Source: an uncultured Ruminococcus sp.
Lineage (GTDB): Bacteria; Bacillota; Clostridia; Oscillospirales; Acutalibacteraceae
Reading direction: 5' to 3'
NCBI GenBank assembly: GCA_905233755.1
Contig: CAJODM010000018.1
Location: 1,299-34,218 of the forward strand
Length of the DNA: 32,920 nt
Part shown: one piece after another, positions 1 through 8,085 of the stretch
Layout: each line of letters begins with the position of its first letter
Numbering within the stretch: the first letter of the stretch is position 1
Notes under the pieces: generated by a model
The model's input: the letters and a program-made list of their open reading frames with translations, nothing else
What the model was told of the DNA's origin: nothing
Databases searched by the model: none
Made by a program: the position numbers and the translations under genes

Positions 1-1
1 T

Positions 2-1408
2 TTGCAGCAGGTAATCAAATATGCCGCTAACGAAGAAAAGACGGATAACGCCGAAGAACAGATCCATGCCGTTACCGGTATCAACTGTAAAGCGGATACA
101 GCGTTTGAAGAAATGCGGGACGTCCAGGAGCGCTACGGAAAGACCGGCGGCAATATCGCGTACCATGCCTATCAGAGCTTCAAGACCGGAGAGGTCACGG
201 CAGAGCAGTGTCACCGACTCGGCGTTGAACTCGCGCAAAAGATGTGGGGCGATAATTATCAGGTCTTAGTTGCGACCCATTTCAATACCGGTACCTTTCA
301 CAATCATTTTATCGTAAACGCAGTCGGAATGTGGGACGGCAAAAAGTACGATTGCTCAATGCGAGAGTATTACCGTATGCGGCGGCTGTCCGATGAGATG
401 TGCGCGAGAGAAGGTCTGACCGTAATCGAGCAGCCCGGCAAAAGAGCATCCCGAACGATGTACAATGCCGAGAAGAACGGCGAGCCGACAAAGTTCAATT
501 TGATGAGAGAAGCAATCGATTATGCGTTATCCATGAGCTGGGATAAGAATTCCTTTACCACTATGATGAAAGCGCAGGGATATGTATTCAGCTTCAATCC
601 GAACCGTAAGTATGCGACCATCCGTTCCGTCAACTCGTCGAAAGCGACCAGACTGTATCGTTTGGGCGAAGAGTATGACCGTCCCGCCATATTACAGCGG
701 TTGGCAGAGAACCGTGAGTATGATTTGCGGAGAGTGCAGAGTCGGTATAACGATTTCAACGAACCGTATTTTTCCTATGATTGGGTTCGGTTTCATCCGC
801 CCGATAGGGATTATTTCTGCCGTACGAATTTCTATTACACCGATCTTCGTTATGGATCTCTTCCGGAAATCTATGCGACGCTGTTTATCCTTGTTCTGGA
901 TATAACGATCGAGATGATCAAGCTCATCTGCGAGCTGATCTATGAGCAGGCGATGATGCCCCGACTTGTTGCGGAGGTCAAGATGAAGGCGAAGTCGCCT
1001 GAGATGAAAGGGGCAAAGCGGTTTTTTGAAAAGTATAACAGACAGATGCTTCTGATGGCAGAAGCAAAATTCACAACCGAAAGCGATGTGGGAGACTATA
1101 TCGCCCAACATGAGATTGAAATTGATAAGATGAAATCCGCCCGTGAGCATTGGCGGAATAAGCTGCGTAATGCCAAGACTCCCGAGCAGATCGCGGAGTA
1201 TAAGCAGAAGCGCGACAAGTGCACCTATTATTTGAACCGATTAAGATTGCAGAAAGAAACTGCGCAGTCCATTCTGAGCGGCCTGCCTCATGTGCGGTAT
1301 CTGCTGAAAAGCGAGCAAAATATCCAGCGGGCGTTAGACCCGTATGAGCATAACAAGGGCTACAGAATGGTCGATGTAAGAGAGAATAAGGAAGGATTCT
1401 CTCGATGA
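2..1408 (+). CDS. Relaxase/mobilisation nuclease, 5' truncated by window edge
   Basis: Conjugative relaxase that nicks the element's oriT and pilots the strand during transfer. The frame is open to the first bases of the window, so the true start and the catalytic Tyr region lie outside. The visible N-terminal part carries the metal-binding histidine motif HFNTGTFHNH (His at about residues 93, 100 and 102 of the visible part), typical of the Pfam relaxase family found in Firmicutes ICEs. The C-terminal half (about residues 320-440) is charged and helical, with probable coiled coil. It is followed by a weak hairpin and then the ParB-like gene, the usual order at the recombinase end of such elements. 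Family assignment is firm; subfamily is not resolved. Confidence 0.85.
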   Translation: MQQVIKYAANEEKTDNAEEQIHAVTGINCKADTAFEEMRDVQERYGKTGGNIAYHAYQSFKTGEVTAEQCHRLGVELAQKMWGDNYQVLVATHFNTGTFHNHFIVNAVGMWDGKKYDCSMREYYRMRRLSDEMCAREGLTVIEQPGKRASRTMYNAEKNGEPTKFNLMREAIDYALSMSWDKNSFTTMMKAQGYVFSFNPNRKYATIRSVNSSKATRLYRLGEEYDRPAILQRLAENREYDLRRVQSRYNDFNEPYFSYDWVRFHPPDRDYFCRTNFYYTDLRYGSLPEIYATLFILVLDITIEMIKLICELIYEQAMMPRLVAEVKMKAKSPEMKGAKRFFEKYNRQMLLMAEAKFTTESDVGDYIAQHEIEIDKMKSAREHWRNKLRNAKTPEQIAEYKQKRDKCTYYLNRLRLQKETAQSILSGLPHVRYLLKSEQNIQRALDPYEHNKGYRMVDVRENKEGFSR

Positions 1409-1424
1409 GATTGTTTGATGATTG

Positions 1425-1452
1425 AATGGCAGAAGGATTGCCATTGCTTTTT
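1425..1452 (+). terminator. Weak hairpin terminator after relaxase
   Basis: AATGGCA/TGCCATT stem of 7 bp with a 7-nt loop, followed by GCTTTTT. It lies 17 nt after the relaxase stop and before the ParB-like gene. The stem is short, so termination may be partial. Confidence 0.45.
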
Positions 1453-1497
1453 ATGAAGATGTGAAAAATTAAAACTAATCGAATGGAGGTATATTTT

Positions 1498-2508
1498 ATG
1501 AGCGATGGAAAAGCGGTTAAAAAGACCGACAAGAATTCTGAAGGTAATATGAATAGCAAGGCTACAACAAAAGCCGAGCCGACTGCAGTCGCTCAAGCTG
1601 CAGTCAAAGGCAAAGGGACTCCTGCAGTGCAAAAGCCAAAATCTCTTATCATTAAGCTAGAGGAGCTGGTTCCCTTTGAGGATCACCCCTACAAGGTGAT
1701 TGACAATGATAGTATGGATGAACTGACAGAGAGTATTCGTGAACACGGTATTCTGAATCCGCTGATCGTCCGTCCTGTTGAAGGTGTGGAGAACAGCTAT
1801 GAGATCATATCCGGTCACAGACGCTATCACGCGGCGGAGAGGTTGGGATTAAAGAAGGTGCCGTGTACTGTTCACTTCGTTGACCGTGATACGGCGACGG
1901 TGATGATGGTGGATTCCAACTGTCAGCGCACCGAGCTGCTCCCGTCCGAGAAGGCGTGGGCGTTTAAGATGAAGATGGATGCAATGAAACGGCAGGGTAA
2001 TCGGACGGATTTATCAACTGATGGAACTTTGTCGCCAGTGGCGACAAAGTCTGATGCGGCTAAAAGTATCGGCGCGAAAGAGAATATAAGCAGAGATCAA
2101 GTGTTCCGCTATATCCGCCTGACAAACCTCGTCCCCGAGTTGCTGCAATTTGTTGATGACGGCAAAATCGGTATGCGTCCCGCGGTGGAGCTGTCCTACC
2201 TCAATGAAGAGGTACAGCGCGACATCGTGGACTGCATCGACGAGCGCGAGAAGGAAGTGTTCCCCTCACACGCACAGGCGCGCCGTATCCGCGATCAGTT
2301 CAAAAACGGCAGTATCACCTATGAGCAGATCGCCTCGATCATGGACGAGCAGAAACCCAATCAGGTCGAGAAGGTCAAGGTCCCTGCCGACGAGCTGCGC
2401 AGTCGTATCGGCAAGGATATGACGGATGAGGAATTTATCAAATATCTTTATGACGCCATCGAGCATTATAAAAAATATCTGAAACAGCGCGAACAGGGCG
2501 CGAGATAG
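1498..2508 (+). CDS. ParB/RepB/Spo0J-like DNA-binding protein of the ICE
   Basis: 336-aa ParB-like protein. After a low-complexity Ala/Lys-rich tail (about residues 1-50) comes a ParB N-terminal domain with the SGHRR nucleotide-binding motif and the NCQRTELLPSEKAWAF segment. A helix-turn-helix region follows (ISRDQVFRYIRLT) and then a C-terminal helical part. Proteins of this type accompany relaxases and serine recombinases at ICE ends and probably act in maintenance or regulation of the excised element; that role is inferred. The start at 1498 is chosen because GGAGG at 1484-1488 sits about 9 nt upstream; an in-frame ATG at 1483 overlaps that ribosome site and is unlikely. An 11-bp perfect inverted repeat lies inside the gene (2026-2050). 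Confidence 0.85.
   Translation: MSDGKAVKKTDKNSEGNMNSKATTKAEPTAVAQAAVKGKGTPAVQKPKSLIIKLEELVPFEDHPYKVIDNDSMDELTESIREHGILNPLIVRPVEGVENSYEIISGHRRYHAAERLGLKKVPCTVHFVDRDTATVMMVDSNCQRTELLPSEKAWAFKMKMDAMKRQGNRTDLSTDGTLSPVATKSDAAKSIGAKENISRDQVFRYIRLTNLVPELLQFVDDGKIGMRPAVELSYLNEEVQRDIVDCIDEREKEVFPSHAQARRIRDQFKNGSITYEQIASIMDEQKPNQVEKVKVPADELRSRIGKDMTDEEFIKYLYDAIEHYKKYLKQREQGAR
2026..2050. repeat. Perfect inverted repeat inside ParB-like gene
   Basis: ACTTTGTCGCC - AGT - GGCGACAAAGT: 11-bp perfect arms around a 3-nt spacer, coding for the LSPVATKS segment just before the HTH. It is either a cis-acting binding site or an intragenic RNA hairpin; function unknown. Confidence 0.7.
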
Positions 2509-2520
2509 GGGGTGCAGGAC

Positions 2521-2757
2521 ATGAACAATAACGATCGCACATTTGCCAAGCACTCTACTGTCGGTAAAATAGGAGATAAGGAGGACTGCAAAACAGTATT
2601 CGCGGCGCTCAAGCTGATCGAGCAGCTGTATCGGGACGGGCATATTTCAGCCTGTATCTATCGGAACATTTTAGCCGATTATGCCGACGCCGTTGACCTG
2701 TCGCAGTTCGTCATCAATGAATCTGAAACAGATAGGGGAGTGAGTAAAAATGTTTGA
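2521..2757 (+). CDS. Small SHOCT-like ICE protein
   Basis: 78-aa acidic protein whose middle part (LIEQLYRDGHISACIYRNIL) has the short helix-hairpin pattern of SHOCT-type domains, which are common in small proteins next to ICE serine recombinases. The start at 2521 is preferred over an in-frame GTG at 2512, because the GGGGGTG purine run just upstream can serve as ribosome site. Its end overlaps the start of the recombinase by 8 nt, so the two are probably translationally coupled. Function unknown; an accessory role in excision is possible but not shown by the sequence. Confidence 0.65.
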   Translation: MNNNDRTFAKHSTVGKIGDKEDCKTVFAALKLIEQLYRDGHISACIYRNILADYADAVDLSQFVINESETDRGVSKNV

Positions 2758-4573
2758 TGACATCGGAAGGCGCCGCATCGTGATCTATGCGCGCGTATCG
2801 ACCGACCACAAGGAACAGCTGGAGGCGCTGGATAATCAGCTCGACTGGTACAAGCCCATCCTTGCGCTGAAGCCGGAGTGGGAGCTGGTCGACCGGTATA
2901 TCGACAAGGGCATCACTGGCACCTCTGCCGAGAAGCGCCCGCAGTTCATGCAGATGATCCGTGACGCCAAGAAACGCAAATTCGATATGATCATCACCCG
3001 CGAGGTGTCGCGATTTGCGCGCAACACGGTGGACACGCTGCAGTACACGCGGACATTGAAGGAGTACGGCGTCGAGGTGTTCTTCATCAACGACAACATC
3101 CGTACCTTTGACTGTGATGGTGAACTTCGGCTCACCATTATGGCTACCCTTGCGCAGGATGAAAGCCGCAAGACCTCCGTGCGTGTGAAAAGCGGTCTGC
3201 AGACCTCGATGGACAACGGCGTGTATTTCGGCAACGGGAATATCCTCGGCTACGACAGGATCGAGACCCATATCGGCAACGAGAAAAAGGTCGAATTCCG
3301 CATCAATCCCGAGCAGGCAAAAACCGTGCGGATGATCTATGACCTGTATCTGCGCGGAGACGGCCTGACCAGCATCAAGTATCAGCTGGAGCAGGCGGGG
3401 CGTAAGACGGCGAAGGGGAATAGCAAGTGGTACGAGACGGTTATCTCCCATGTGCTGCAAAATTCCTTTTACTGCGGGATCATGACCTATCACAAGGAAT
3501 TCACGCCGGACTATCTCAAGCAGAAGAAAATCAAAAACTACGGGGAGATCGAGTTTACCCGGGTACAGGGTCGGCACGAGCCGATCATCACCGTAGAAGA
3601 ATATGAAAGGGTGCAGATGATTATGGCTTCAAAAAGACAAGAACTGAAAAACCTGAAAACCGGTCGGCAGACTCCGGCTACGAAGGGCAAGCGGCCGCTG
3701 AAGGATGTATGGGCAAGGCTGCTCGTCTGTTCATGCGGACACACCTTCAGCAAGCGCGTGTGGACGAGGACGAACGGCGTGACGAATCCGGCGTACCTCT
3801 GTTACGGTCAGGTCCATACAGGCTCCTACCGGACGCGCAAGAACAAGGGCTTATCGCTCGAGGGCATCTGTCAGACGCCGATGATACCGCAGTGGAAGCT
3901 GCAGATGATGGCGAACGTCATCTTCCGCGAATTCTTGAACAATAAGGAGCGCGTGCTGGAGCTTGCCAATTCCATGCTCCGCGAGCACATCGCGGATGAT
4001 GAGGAAGAGGACGATACTCAGCAGCTGATCGCGGAGAAAAAGGCGGAGCTGGAACGGCTGAAAAGAAAGCGCGATAATCTGGTGGATATGCGGATGGAGG
4101 ATGTGCTTTCAAGAGAAGAGTTCCAAGCCCGGATCGAATCAATTGACAAGTCCACTGAGACTATCTATAATGAGATCAAAGAGTTGGAGAGACGCCGGGA
4201 TCCCGATACAGAGGTCATCGACTATGACGAGAAGCTAACGGTCCTGCAGTACGCGCTGGAGAGGTACACGAGCATCGACGACGACAAGGATGTACCGCCG
4301 AATGTGGTTGAGGCGTTTGTCGAGAAGATCGTCGCGTCAAAAGACGGTTTTGAGTGGTATCTTCGCTTTGACGGCGACCCGAACGACCCGCTGAAGTGCT
4401 TCTTCAATGGCAAGCGGCGTGAGACGGCCGTGCTCAATGTTTCTGGGAAAACTTTCCCAGAACTACATACCTGCGACGCAGGCCGCGATCAGCAGCAAGT
4501 AATCTCTTCGGATATCGTATCCGTTCCAGCAGGGCTGTGGTTGTTACCGCAGCCCTGCTGTTGTGTTTTTTAG
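2750..4573 (+). CDS. Large serine recombinase (ICE integrase)
   Basis: 607-aa site-specific recombinase that would integrate and excise the element. The N-terminal resolvase domain has the catalytic Ser at about residue 17 (YARVSTDHKEQ) and the EVSRFARNT motif. The central recombinase domain spans about 165-310. A zinc-ribbon region begins LLVCSCGHTFSK and has later Cys at LCYG and GIC. A long coiled coil (about 415-485) is followed by a conserved C-terminal piece (WYLRFDGDP). Ribosome site GGGGAG lies before the ATG. The last 15 or so codons run through the arms and T-tract of a strong intrinsic terminator, so the stop codon lies after the terminator. This is unusual and may reflect the element-chromosome junction lying close by. 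Confidence 0.93.
   Translation: MFDDIGRRRIVIYARVSTDHKEQLEALDNQLDWYKPILALKPEWELVDRYIDKGITGTSAEKRPQFMQMIRDAKKRKFDMIITREVSRFARNTVDTLQYTRTLKEYGVEVFFINDNIRTFDCDGELRLTIMATLAQDESRKTSVRVKSGLQTSMDNGVYFGNGNILGYDRIETHIGNEKKVEFRINPEQAKTVRMIYDLYLRGDGLTSIKYQLEQAGRKTAKGNSKWYETVISHVLQNSFYCGIMTYHKEFTPDYLKQKKIKNYGEIEFTRVQGRHEPIITVEEYERVQMIMASKRQELKNLKTGRQTPATKGKRPLKDVWARLLVCSCGHTFSKRVWTRTNGVTNPAYLCYGQVHTGSYRTRKNKGLSLEGICQTPMIPQWKLQMMANVIFREFLNNKERVLELANSMLREHIADDEEEDDTQQLIAEKKAELERLKRKRDNLVDMRMEDVLSREEFQARIESIDKSTETIYNEIKELERRRDPDTEVIDYDEKLTVLQYALERYTSIDDDKDVPPNVVEAFVEKIVASKDGFEWYLRFDGDPNDPLKCFFNGKRRETAVLNVSGKTFPELHTCDAGRDQQQVISSDIVSVPAGLWLLPQPCCCVF
4441..4462. repeat. 22-bp perfect palindrome near the ICE right end
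   Basis: TTCTGGGAAA-AC-TTTCCCAGAA, 10-bp arms with a 2-nt centre, inside the 3' end of the recombinase gene and about 120 bp before the chromosomal aromatic promoter. Attachment sites of large serine recombinases lie beside the gene and contain imperfect inverted repeats, so this is a candidate recombinase-binding site; it could also be an RNA hairpin. Confidence 0.5.
4528..4571 (+). terminator. Strong intrinsic terminator overlapping recombinase 3' end
   Basis: AGCAGGGCTG/CAGCCCTGCT perfect 10-bp stem, extendable by three pairs (TGG/CCG) into the loop, followed by a T-rich tail ending TTTTTT at 4571. It separates ICE transcription from the aromatic operon promoter that begins 12 bp later. 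Confidence 0.85.
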
Positions 4574-4582
4574 GATTTCGGC

Positions 4583-4611
4583 TTGACTTCTGCGCTTTAG
4601 TGTGTTATAGT
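4583..4611 (+). promoter_or_regulatory. Sigma-A-type promoter of the aromatic operon
   Basis: TTGACT (4583-4588), 17-bp spacer, TATAGT (4606-4611). The expected transcript start near 4618 is followed at once by a GGGACG/CGTCCC hairpin (4620-4636), a possible 5'-end stabilising structure, and then by the leader peptide gene. Confidence 0.85.
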
Positions 4612-4661
4612 GTCATCTAGGGACGGCGGACGTCCCCTATCGACAGAAAGGAGCGATCGAC

Positions 4662-4763
4662 ATGACAGCTATCAGGAATATGCTCGGGTCACTTTGCTCC
4701 TATTATACCTTTACGTTCGTTCGCTTTTTTGCGGGCTTTACTTACTATGCCCGGATGAGTTGA
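4662..4763 (+). CDS. Phe/Tyr-rich leader peptide of the aromatic operon
   Basis: 33-codon ORF with ribosome site GGAG 8 nt before the ATG. Residues 14-29 read YYTFTFVRFFAGFTYY: five Phe and four Tyr in sixteen positions. It lies between a good promoter and an intrinsic terminator, directly upstream of pheA and seven further aromatic genes. By analogy with PheL/TrpL-type leaders, ribosome stalling at Phe or Tyr codons when charged tRNA is scarce would favour an antiterminator and let transcription continue. Codons are both TTT/TTC and TAT/TAC. What is seen is the ORF, its composition and its position; the attenuation mechanism is inferred. Chance composition is unlikely given the placement. 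Confidence 0.85.
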   Translation: MTAIRNMLGSLCSYYTFTFVRFFAGFTYYARMS

Positions 4764-4802
4764 GCTGCTCGGATGTAACAGGTACTTTCACGGATAACGG
4801 AA

Positions 4803-4841
4803 AGCGGTTCTGTTCTTTTGGGCAGGGCCGCTGATTTTTTT
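4803..4841 (+). terminator. Attenuator terminator before pheA
   Basis: AGCGGTTCTG/CAGGGCCGCT 10-bp stem (two G-T pairs) with a 10-nt loop and a T7 tract (4835-4841), 39 nt after the leader peptide stop and 19 nt before the pheA ATG. An upstream AACAG (about 4778-4782) can pair with CTGTT (4810-4814), which would break the 5' arm and act as antiterminator. Confidence 0.8.
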
Positions 4842-4859
4842 ACGAAAGGACAGATGGAT

Positions 4860-5966
4860 ATGGACAAGCTCGATGAAGCGCGCCGACAGATCGACGAGAT
4901 TGACAGAGAGATGGCGGAGCTCTTCAGCCGCCGAATGCAGGCGGCGAAGACCATTGCCGAGTACAAGAAGGAACACGCGCTGCCGGTATATGACGCCGCG
5001 CGGGAGCAGTCGCTGATGCAGAAGAACGCCTCCTACATCAAGGACTACTCGATCCGCTCCTACTATATCCGCTTTCTGCAGGAGGAGCTGGCGGTATCGA
5101 AGCAGTACCAGGAGAGCTTGCTGTCGGGCGCAAAGATCGCCTACAGCGGGATCGAGGGTGCGTTCGCCAACATCGCCGCGAAGCGGATCTTCCCCTATGG
5201 ACGGGTGATCTCCTTCCCCGACTTCAAGGCGGCGTACGACGCCGTCGTCAGCGGCGAGTGTGACAGCTGTGTGCTGCCGATCGAGAACAGCTATGCCGGC
5301 GAGGTCGGCCAGGTGATGGATCTGATGTTCTCGGGCGATCTGTACGTCAACGGGATCTATACGCTGCGCATCTCTCAGCACCTGCTCGGCGTGCCGGGCG
5401 CGTCGCTCAAGGATATCAGGACGGTCATGTCCCACCCGCAGGCGCTGTCCCAGTGTGCCGAGTATATCAGGCGCAAGGGCTACCAGACCATCGACGCCAC
5501 CAACACCGCCATGGCGGCAAAGGCGGTGCGCGACGGCGCGGACAAGAGCGTCGCCGCCATCGCGAGCATCGAGACCGCGCGGCTCTATGGGCTCGAGCAG
5601 CTCGACCACGATATCAACGAGAGCGCGCTCAACTCCACCCGGTTTGCGGTGTTCTCCCGCGCCGAGAACACAAACCTTGGCTCCGACGACGGAAAGTTCC
5701 TGCTCATGTTCACCGTCAAGAACGAGGTCGGCGCGCTCGCCAAGGCGCTCAACATCATGGGCAGCTACGGATTCAATATGCGCGCCCTGCGCTCCCGCCC
5801 GATGAAGGACCTTGCGTGGCAGTACTACTTCTACATCGAGGCAGAGGGCGACGAGACCGGCGAGAACGGCGAGAACATGCTGCGCCATATCTCGCTGCAC
5901 TGTGACCGACTGAAGGTGGTCGGGCATTACAGCGACGAGATCATCCTGAAAGAGGACGACGAATGA
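4860..5966 (+). CDS. pheA: Chorismate mutase / prephenate dehydratase (P-protein)
   Basis: Bifunctional enzyme turning chorismate into prephenate and then phenylpyruvate, the committed branch to phenylalanine. 368 aa. An AroQ-type helical chorismate mutase occupies about residues 1-85 (DEIDREMAELFSRRM). The prephenate dehydratase domain covers about 97-275, with the catalytic STRFAVF motif near 265. A C-terminal ACT domain (GALAKALNIMG...LRSRP) is the known site of Phe feedback inhibition. The start at 4860 follows AAAGGA by 9 nt; the ATG at 4854 is too close to that site and the TTG at 4818 lies inside the attenuator. First structural gene after the Phe/Tyr leader; overlaps aroB by 4 nt. Confidence 0.96.
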   Translation: MDKLDEARRQIDEIDREMAELFSRRMQAAKTIAEYKKEHALPVYDAAREQSLMQKNASYIKDYSIRSYYIRFLQEELAVSKQYQESLLSGAKIAYSGIEGAFANIAAKRIFPYGRVISFPDFKAAYDAVVSGECDSCVLPIENSYAGEVGQVMDLMFSGDLYVNGIYTLRISQHLLGVPGASLKDIRTVMSHPQALSQCAEYIRRKGYQTIDATNTAMAAKAVRDGADKSVAAIASIETARLYGLEQLDHDINESALNSTRFAVFSRAENTNLGSDDGKFLLMFTVKNEVGALAKALNIMGSYGFNMRALRSRPMKDLAWQYYFYIEAEGDETGENGENMLRHISLHCDRLKVVGHYSDEIILKEDDE

Positions 5967-6988
5967 TGAAGCGCGTGTTACAGATGGACCTTGGCGATCG
6001 CAGCTATGATATCATCATCGAACGCGGCGCGCTCGCGCAGGCAGGCGCGTATCTTGAGCTGTCCCGAAAGGTGATGATCGTCACCGACGACGGCGTACCG
6101 GAGCGCTATGCCGATACGGTCGCTCAACGGTGTGCCGAGCCGTACCGCTACGTCCTCACCCCCTCTGGCGAGCACAGCAAGACCCTCTCCTGCTTTCAGG
6201 AGCTGTTGTCGGCGATGCTGCGATACGGATTCACACGGGGGGACTGTGTGGTCGCGGTCGGCGGCGGGGTCGTGGGTGACCTTGCGGGATATGCCGCCGC
6301 AAGCTTTATGCGCGGGATCGACTTCTACAACATCCCGACCACCGTGCTGTCACAGGTGGACTCGTCCATCGGCGGCAAGACCGGCGTGAACCTCGACGGC
6401 ATCAAGAACATTGTCGGCGCGTTCTACCAGCCCCGACGGGTGCTGATCGACCTTGACGTGCTCGCAACCCTGCCCGCGCGACAGGTCAGGAACGGGCTCG
6501 CCGAGGCGCTGAAGATGTCGCTGACGAGTGACGCCGAACTGTTCGAATTATTCGAAAAAGGAAATATATATGACCGTATCGACAAGATCATCACCCGCTC
6601 CCTGCTGATCAAGAAAGCGGTCGTCGAGCGCGACGAGCGCGAATCGGGGCTGCGGCGGGTGCTGAACTTCGGTCACACCATCGGCCACGGGATCGAGAGC
6701 TTCGAGAACGAGAACGGGTTGTATCACGGCGAATGTGTTGCGCTCGGGATGCTCCCGATGGTGTCGGATGCACTGCGGCCGCGCCTGTTGCAAGTACTCG
6801 AACGGATCGGGCTGCCGACGGCGGTCACGATGGACCCCGAGCGCGTCTATGCCGCCCTCCTCCATGACAAGAAGGCGTCCCTTGACGGCGTGACGGTGGT
6901 GAAGGTGGACGAGCCCGGGAGCTTTCGGTTCGAGGAGCTGCCCTTTGGCGCGCTGCGACCGCTGCTCAATACGATCCCAAAGGAGTGA
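5963..6988 (+). CDS. aroB: 3-dehydroquinate synthase
   Basis: Converts DAHP to 3-dehydroquinate, the second shikimate step, with NAD+ and a divalent metal. 341 aa. Typical landmarks are GGGVVGDLAGYAAASFMRG, the long segment IPTTVLSQVDSSIGGKTGVN, the metal-ligand motifs FGHTIGHGIE and YHGECVALGM, and an Arg/Lys-rich substrate loop. ATGA overlap with pheA indicates translational coupling. A short AT-rich patch (about 6540-6570) interrupts the otherwise GC-rich codon use but the frame is intact. Confidence 0.96.
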   Translation: MMKRVLQMDLGDRSYDIIIERGALAQAGAYLELSRKVMIVTDDGVPERYADTVAQRCAEPYRYVLTPSGEHSKTLSCFQELLSAMLRYGFTRGDCVVAVGGGVVGDLAGYAAASFMRGIDFYNIPTTVLSQVDSSIGGKTGVNLDGIKNIVGAFYQPRRVLIDLDVLATLPARQVRNGLAEALKMSLTSDAELFELFEKGNIYDRIDKIITRSLLIKKAVVERDERESGLRRVLNFGHTIGHGIESFENENGLYHGECVALGMLPMVSDALRPRLLQVLERIGLPTAVTMDPERVYAALLHDKKASLDGVTVVKVDEPGSFRFEELPFGALRPLLNTIPKE

Positions 6989-6992
6989 TACG

Positions 6993-8084
6993 ATGAAGAA
7001 TACATTCGGCTCTGCGATCACGCTCACGCTGTTCGGCGAGAGCCACGGCGAGATAATCGGCGCGGTGCTCGATGGGCTGGCGCCGGGGATCGTCATCGAC
7101 GATGCGACTATCCGCCGACAGCTCTCGCTGCGCCGTCCTTCGGGCAAGATATCGACCGCGCGCGTCGAGGACGACCCCTATCGGATCGTCAGCGGTGTGT
7201 TCGAGGGCAGAACAACCGGCACCCCGCTGACCGTGCTGATCCCGAACACCGCCCAGCACAGCGGCGACTATGCGGCGACGCGCTCTCTGCCGCGGCCGGG
7301 ACACGCCGACTATACGGCGCATATGAAGTATCACGGATACGAGGACTATCGCGGCGGGGGGCACTTCTCCGGTCGCGTGACGGCAGCGCTGGTCGCCGCG
7401 GGAGCGATCCTGCTCTCGGCTCTGAAGGATCACGGCATCCTGATCGGCACCCATATCCGCTCCTTGGGCGGGGTGAGCGATCGCGCCTTCGGCGATATCG
7501 AGGCGGATATCCGCACGCTCGGTGAGCGGAGCTTTGCCGTGCTCGACGACGAGCGCGCCGACAAGATGCGCAGAGCGATCGAAGCCGCCGCCAAGGACGG
7601 CGACAGCGTCGGCGGGGTGCTCGAGACCGCTGTCACCGGCATCTGTGCCGGTGTGGGCGAGCCGTGGTTCGATACGGTAGAGGGCGTGCTCGCCCACGCG
7701 CTGTTCTCGATCCCCGGGATCAAGGGCGTCCAGTTCGGCGGCGCGTTCGAGCGGGTGAACGGGCGCGGGTCGGCGTATAACGACGCTTTCTATATTTCTG
7801 ATAAAGAAATAAAAACCAAAACCAATCACAACGGCGGCGTCAACGGCGGCATCACCAACGGGATGCCCCTGCTGTTCTCGTGCGCGGTCAAGCCGACGCC
7901 GTCCATCTTTCAGGAACAGCAGACGGTCGATATGGATCGGCTGACAGACGCGACGCTGCAGCTGCGCGGCCGCCACGACCCCGCTATCATCCACCGTGCG
8001 CGTGCGGTGGTCGACGCGCTGACCGCGCTGTCACTCGCCGATATGCTCACTGTGCGCTTCGGCACCGACTGGCTGGGGGGATAG
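6993..8084 (+). CDS. aroC: Chorismate synthase
   Basis: Final shikimate step: converts EPSP to chorismate using reduced FMN. 363 aa, with all signature blocks: GESHGEIIGAVLDGLAPG at the N-terminus, RPSGKISTARVEDD, RPGHADYTAHMKY with YRGGGHFSGRVTAA, NHNGGVNGGITNGMPLLF and RGRHDPAIIHRA near the end. The start at 6993 is chosen because AGGAG at 6981-6985 precedes it at a normal distance and the homologous N-terminus begins MKNTFG; the open frame further upstream overlaps aroB. No separate flavin reductase domain is seen. Confidence 0.96.
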   Translation: MKNTFGSAITLTLFGESHGEIIGAVLDGLAPGIVIDDATIRRQLSLRRPSGKISTARVEDDPYRIVSGVFEGRTTGTPLTVLIPNTAQHSGDYAATRSLPRPGHADYTAHMKYHGYEDYRGGGHFSGRVTAALVAAGAILLSALKDHGILIGTHIRSLGGVSDRAFGDIEADIRTLGERSFAVLDDERADKMRRAIEAAAKDGDSVGGVLETAVTGICAGVGEPWFDTVEGVLAHALFSIPGIKGVQFGGAFERVNGRGSAYNDAFYISDKEIKTKTNHNGGVNGGITNGMPLLFSCAVKPTPSIFQEQQTVDMDRLTDATLQLRGRHDPAIIHRARAVVDALTALSLADMLTVRFGTDWLGG

Positions 8085-8085
8085 G

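Noticed and set aside
4788..5927. A 379-codon minus-strand frame opposite pheA.
   Set aside because: Shadow of the GC-rich pheA coding sequence; no recognisable domains.
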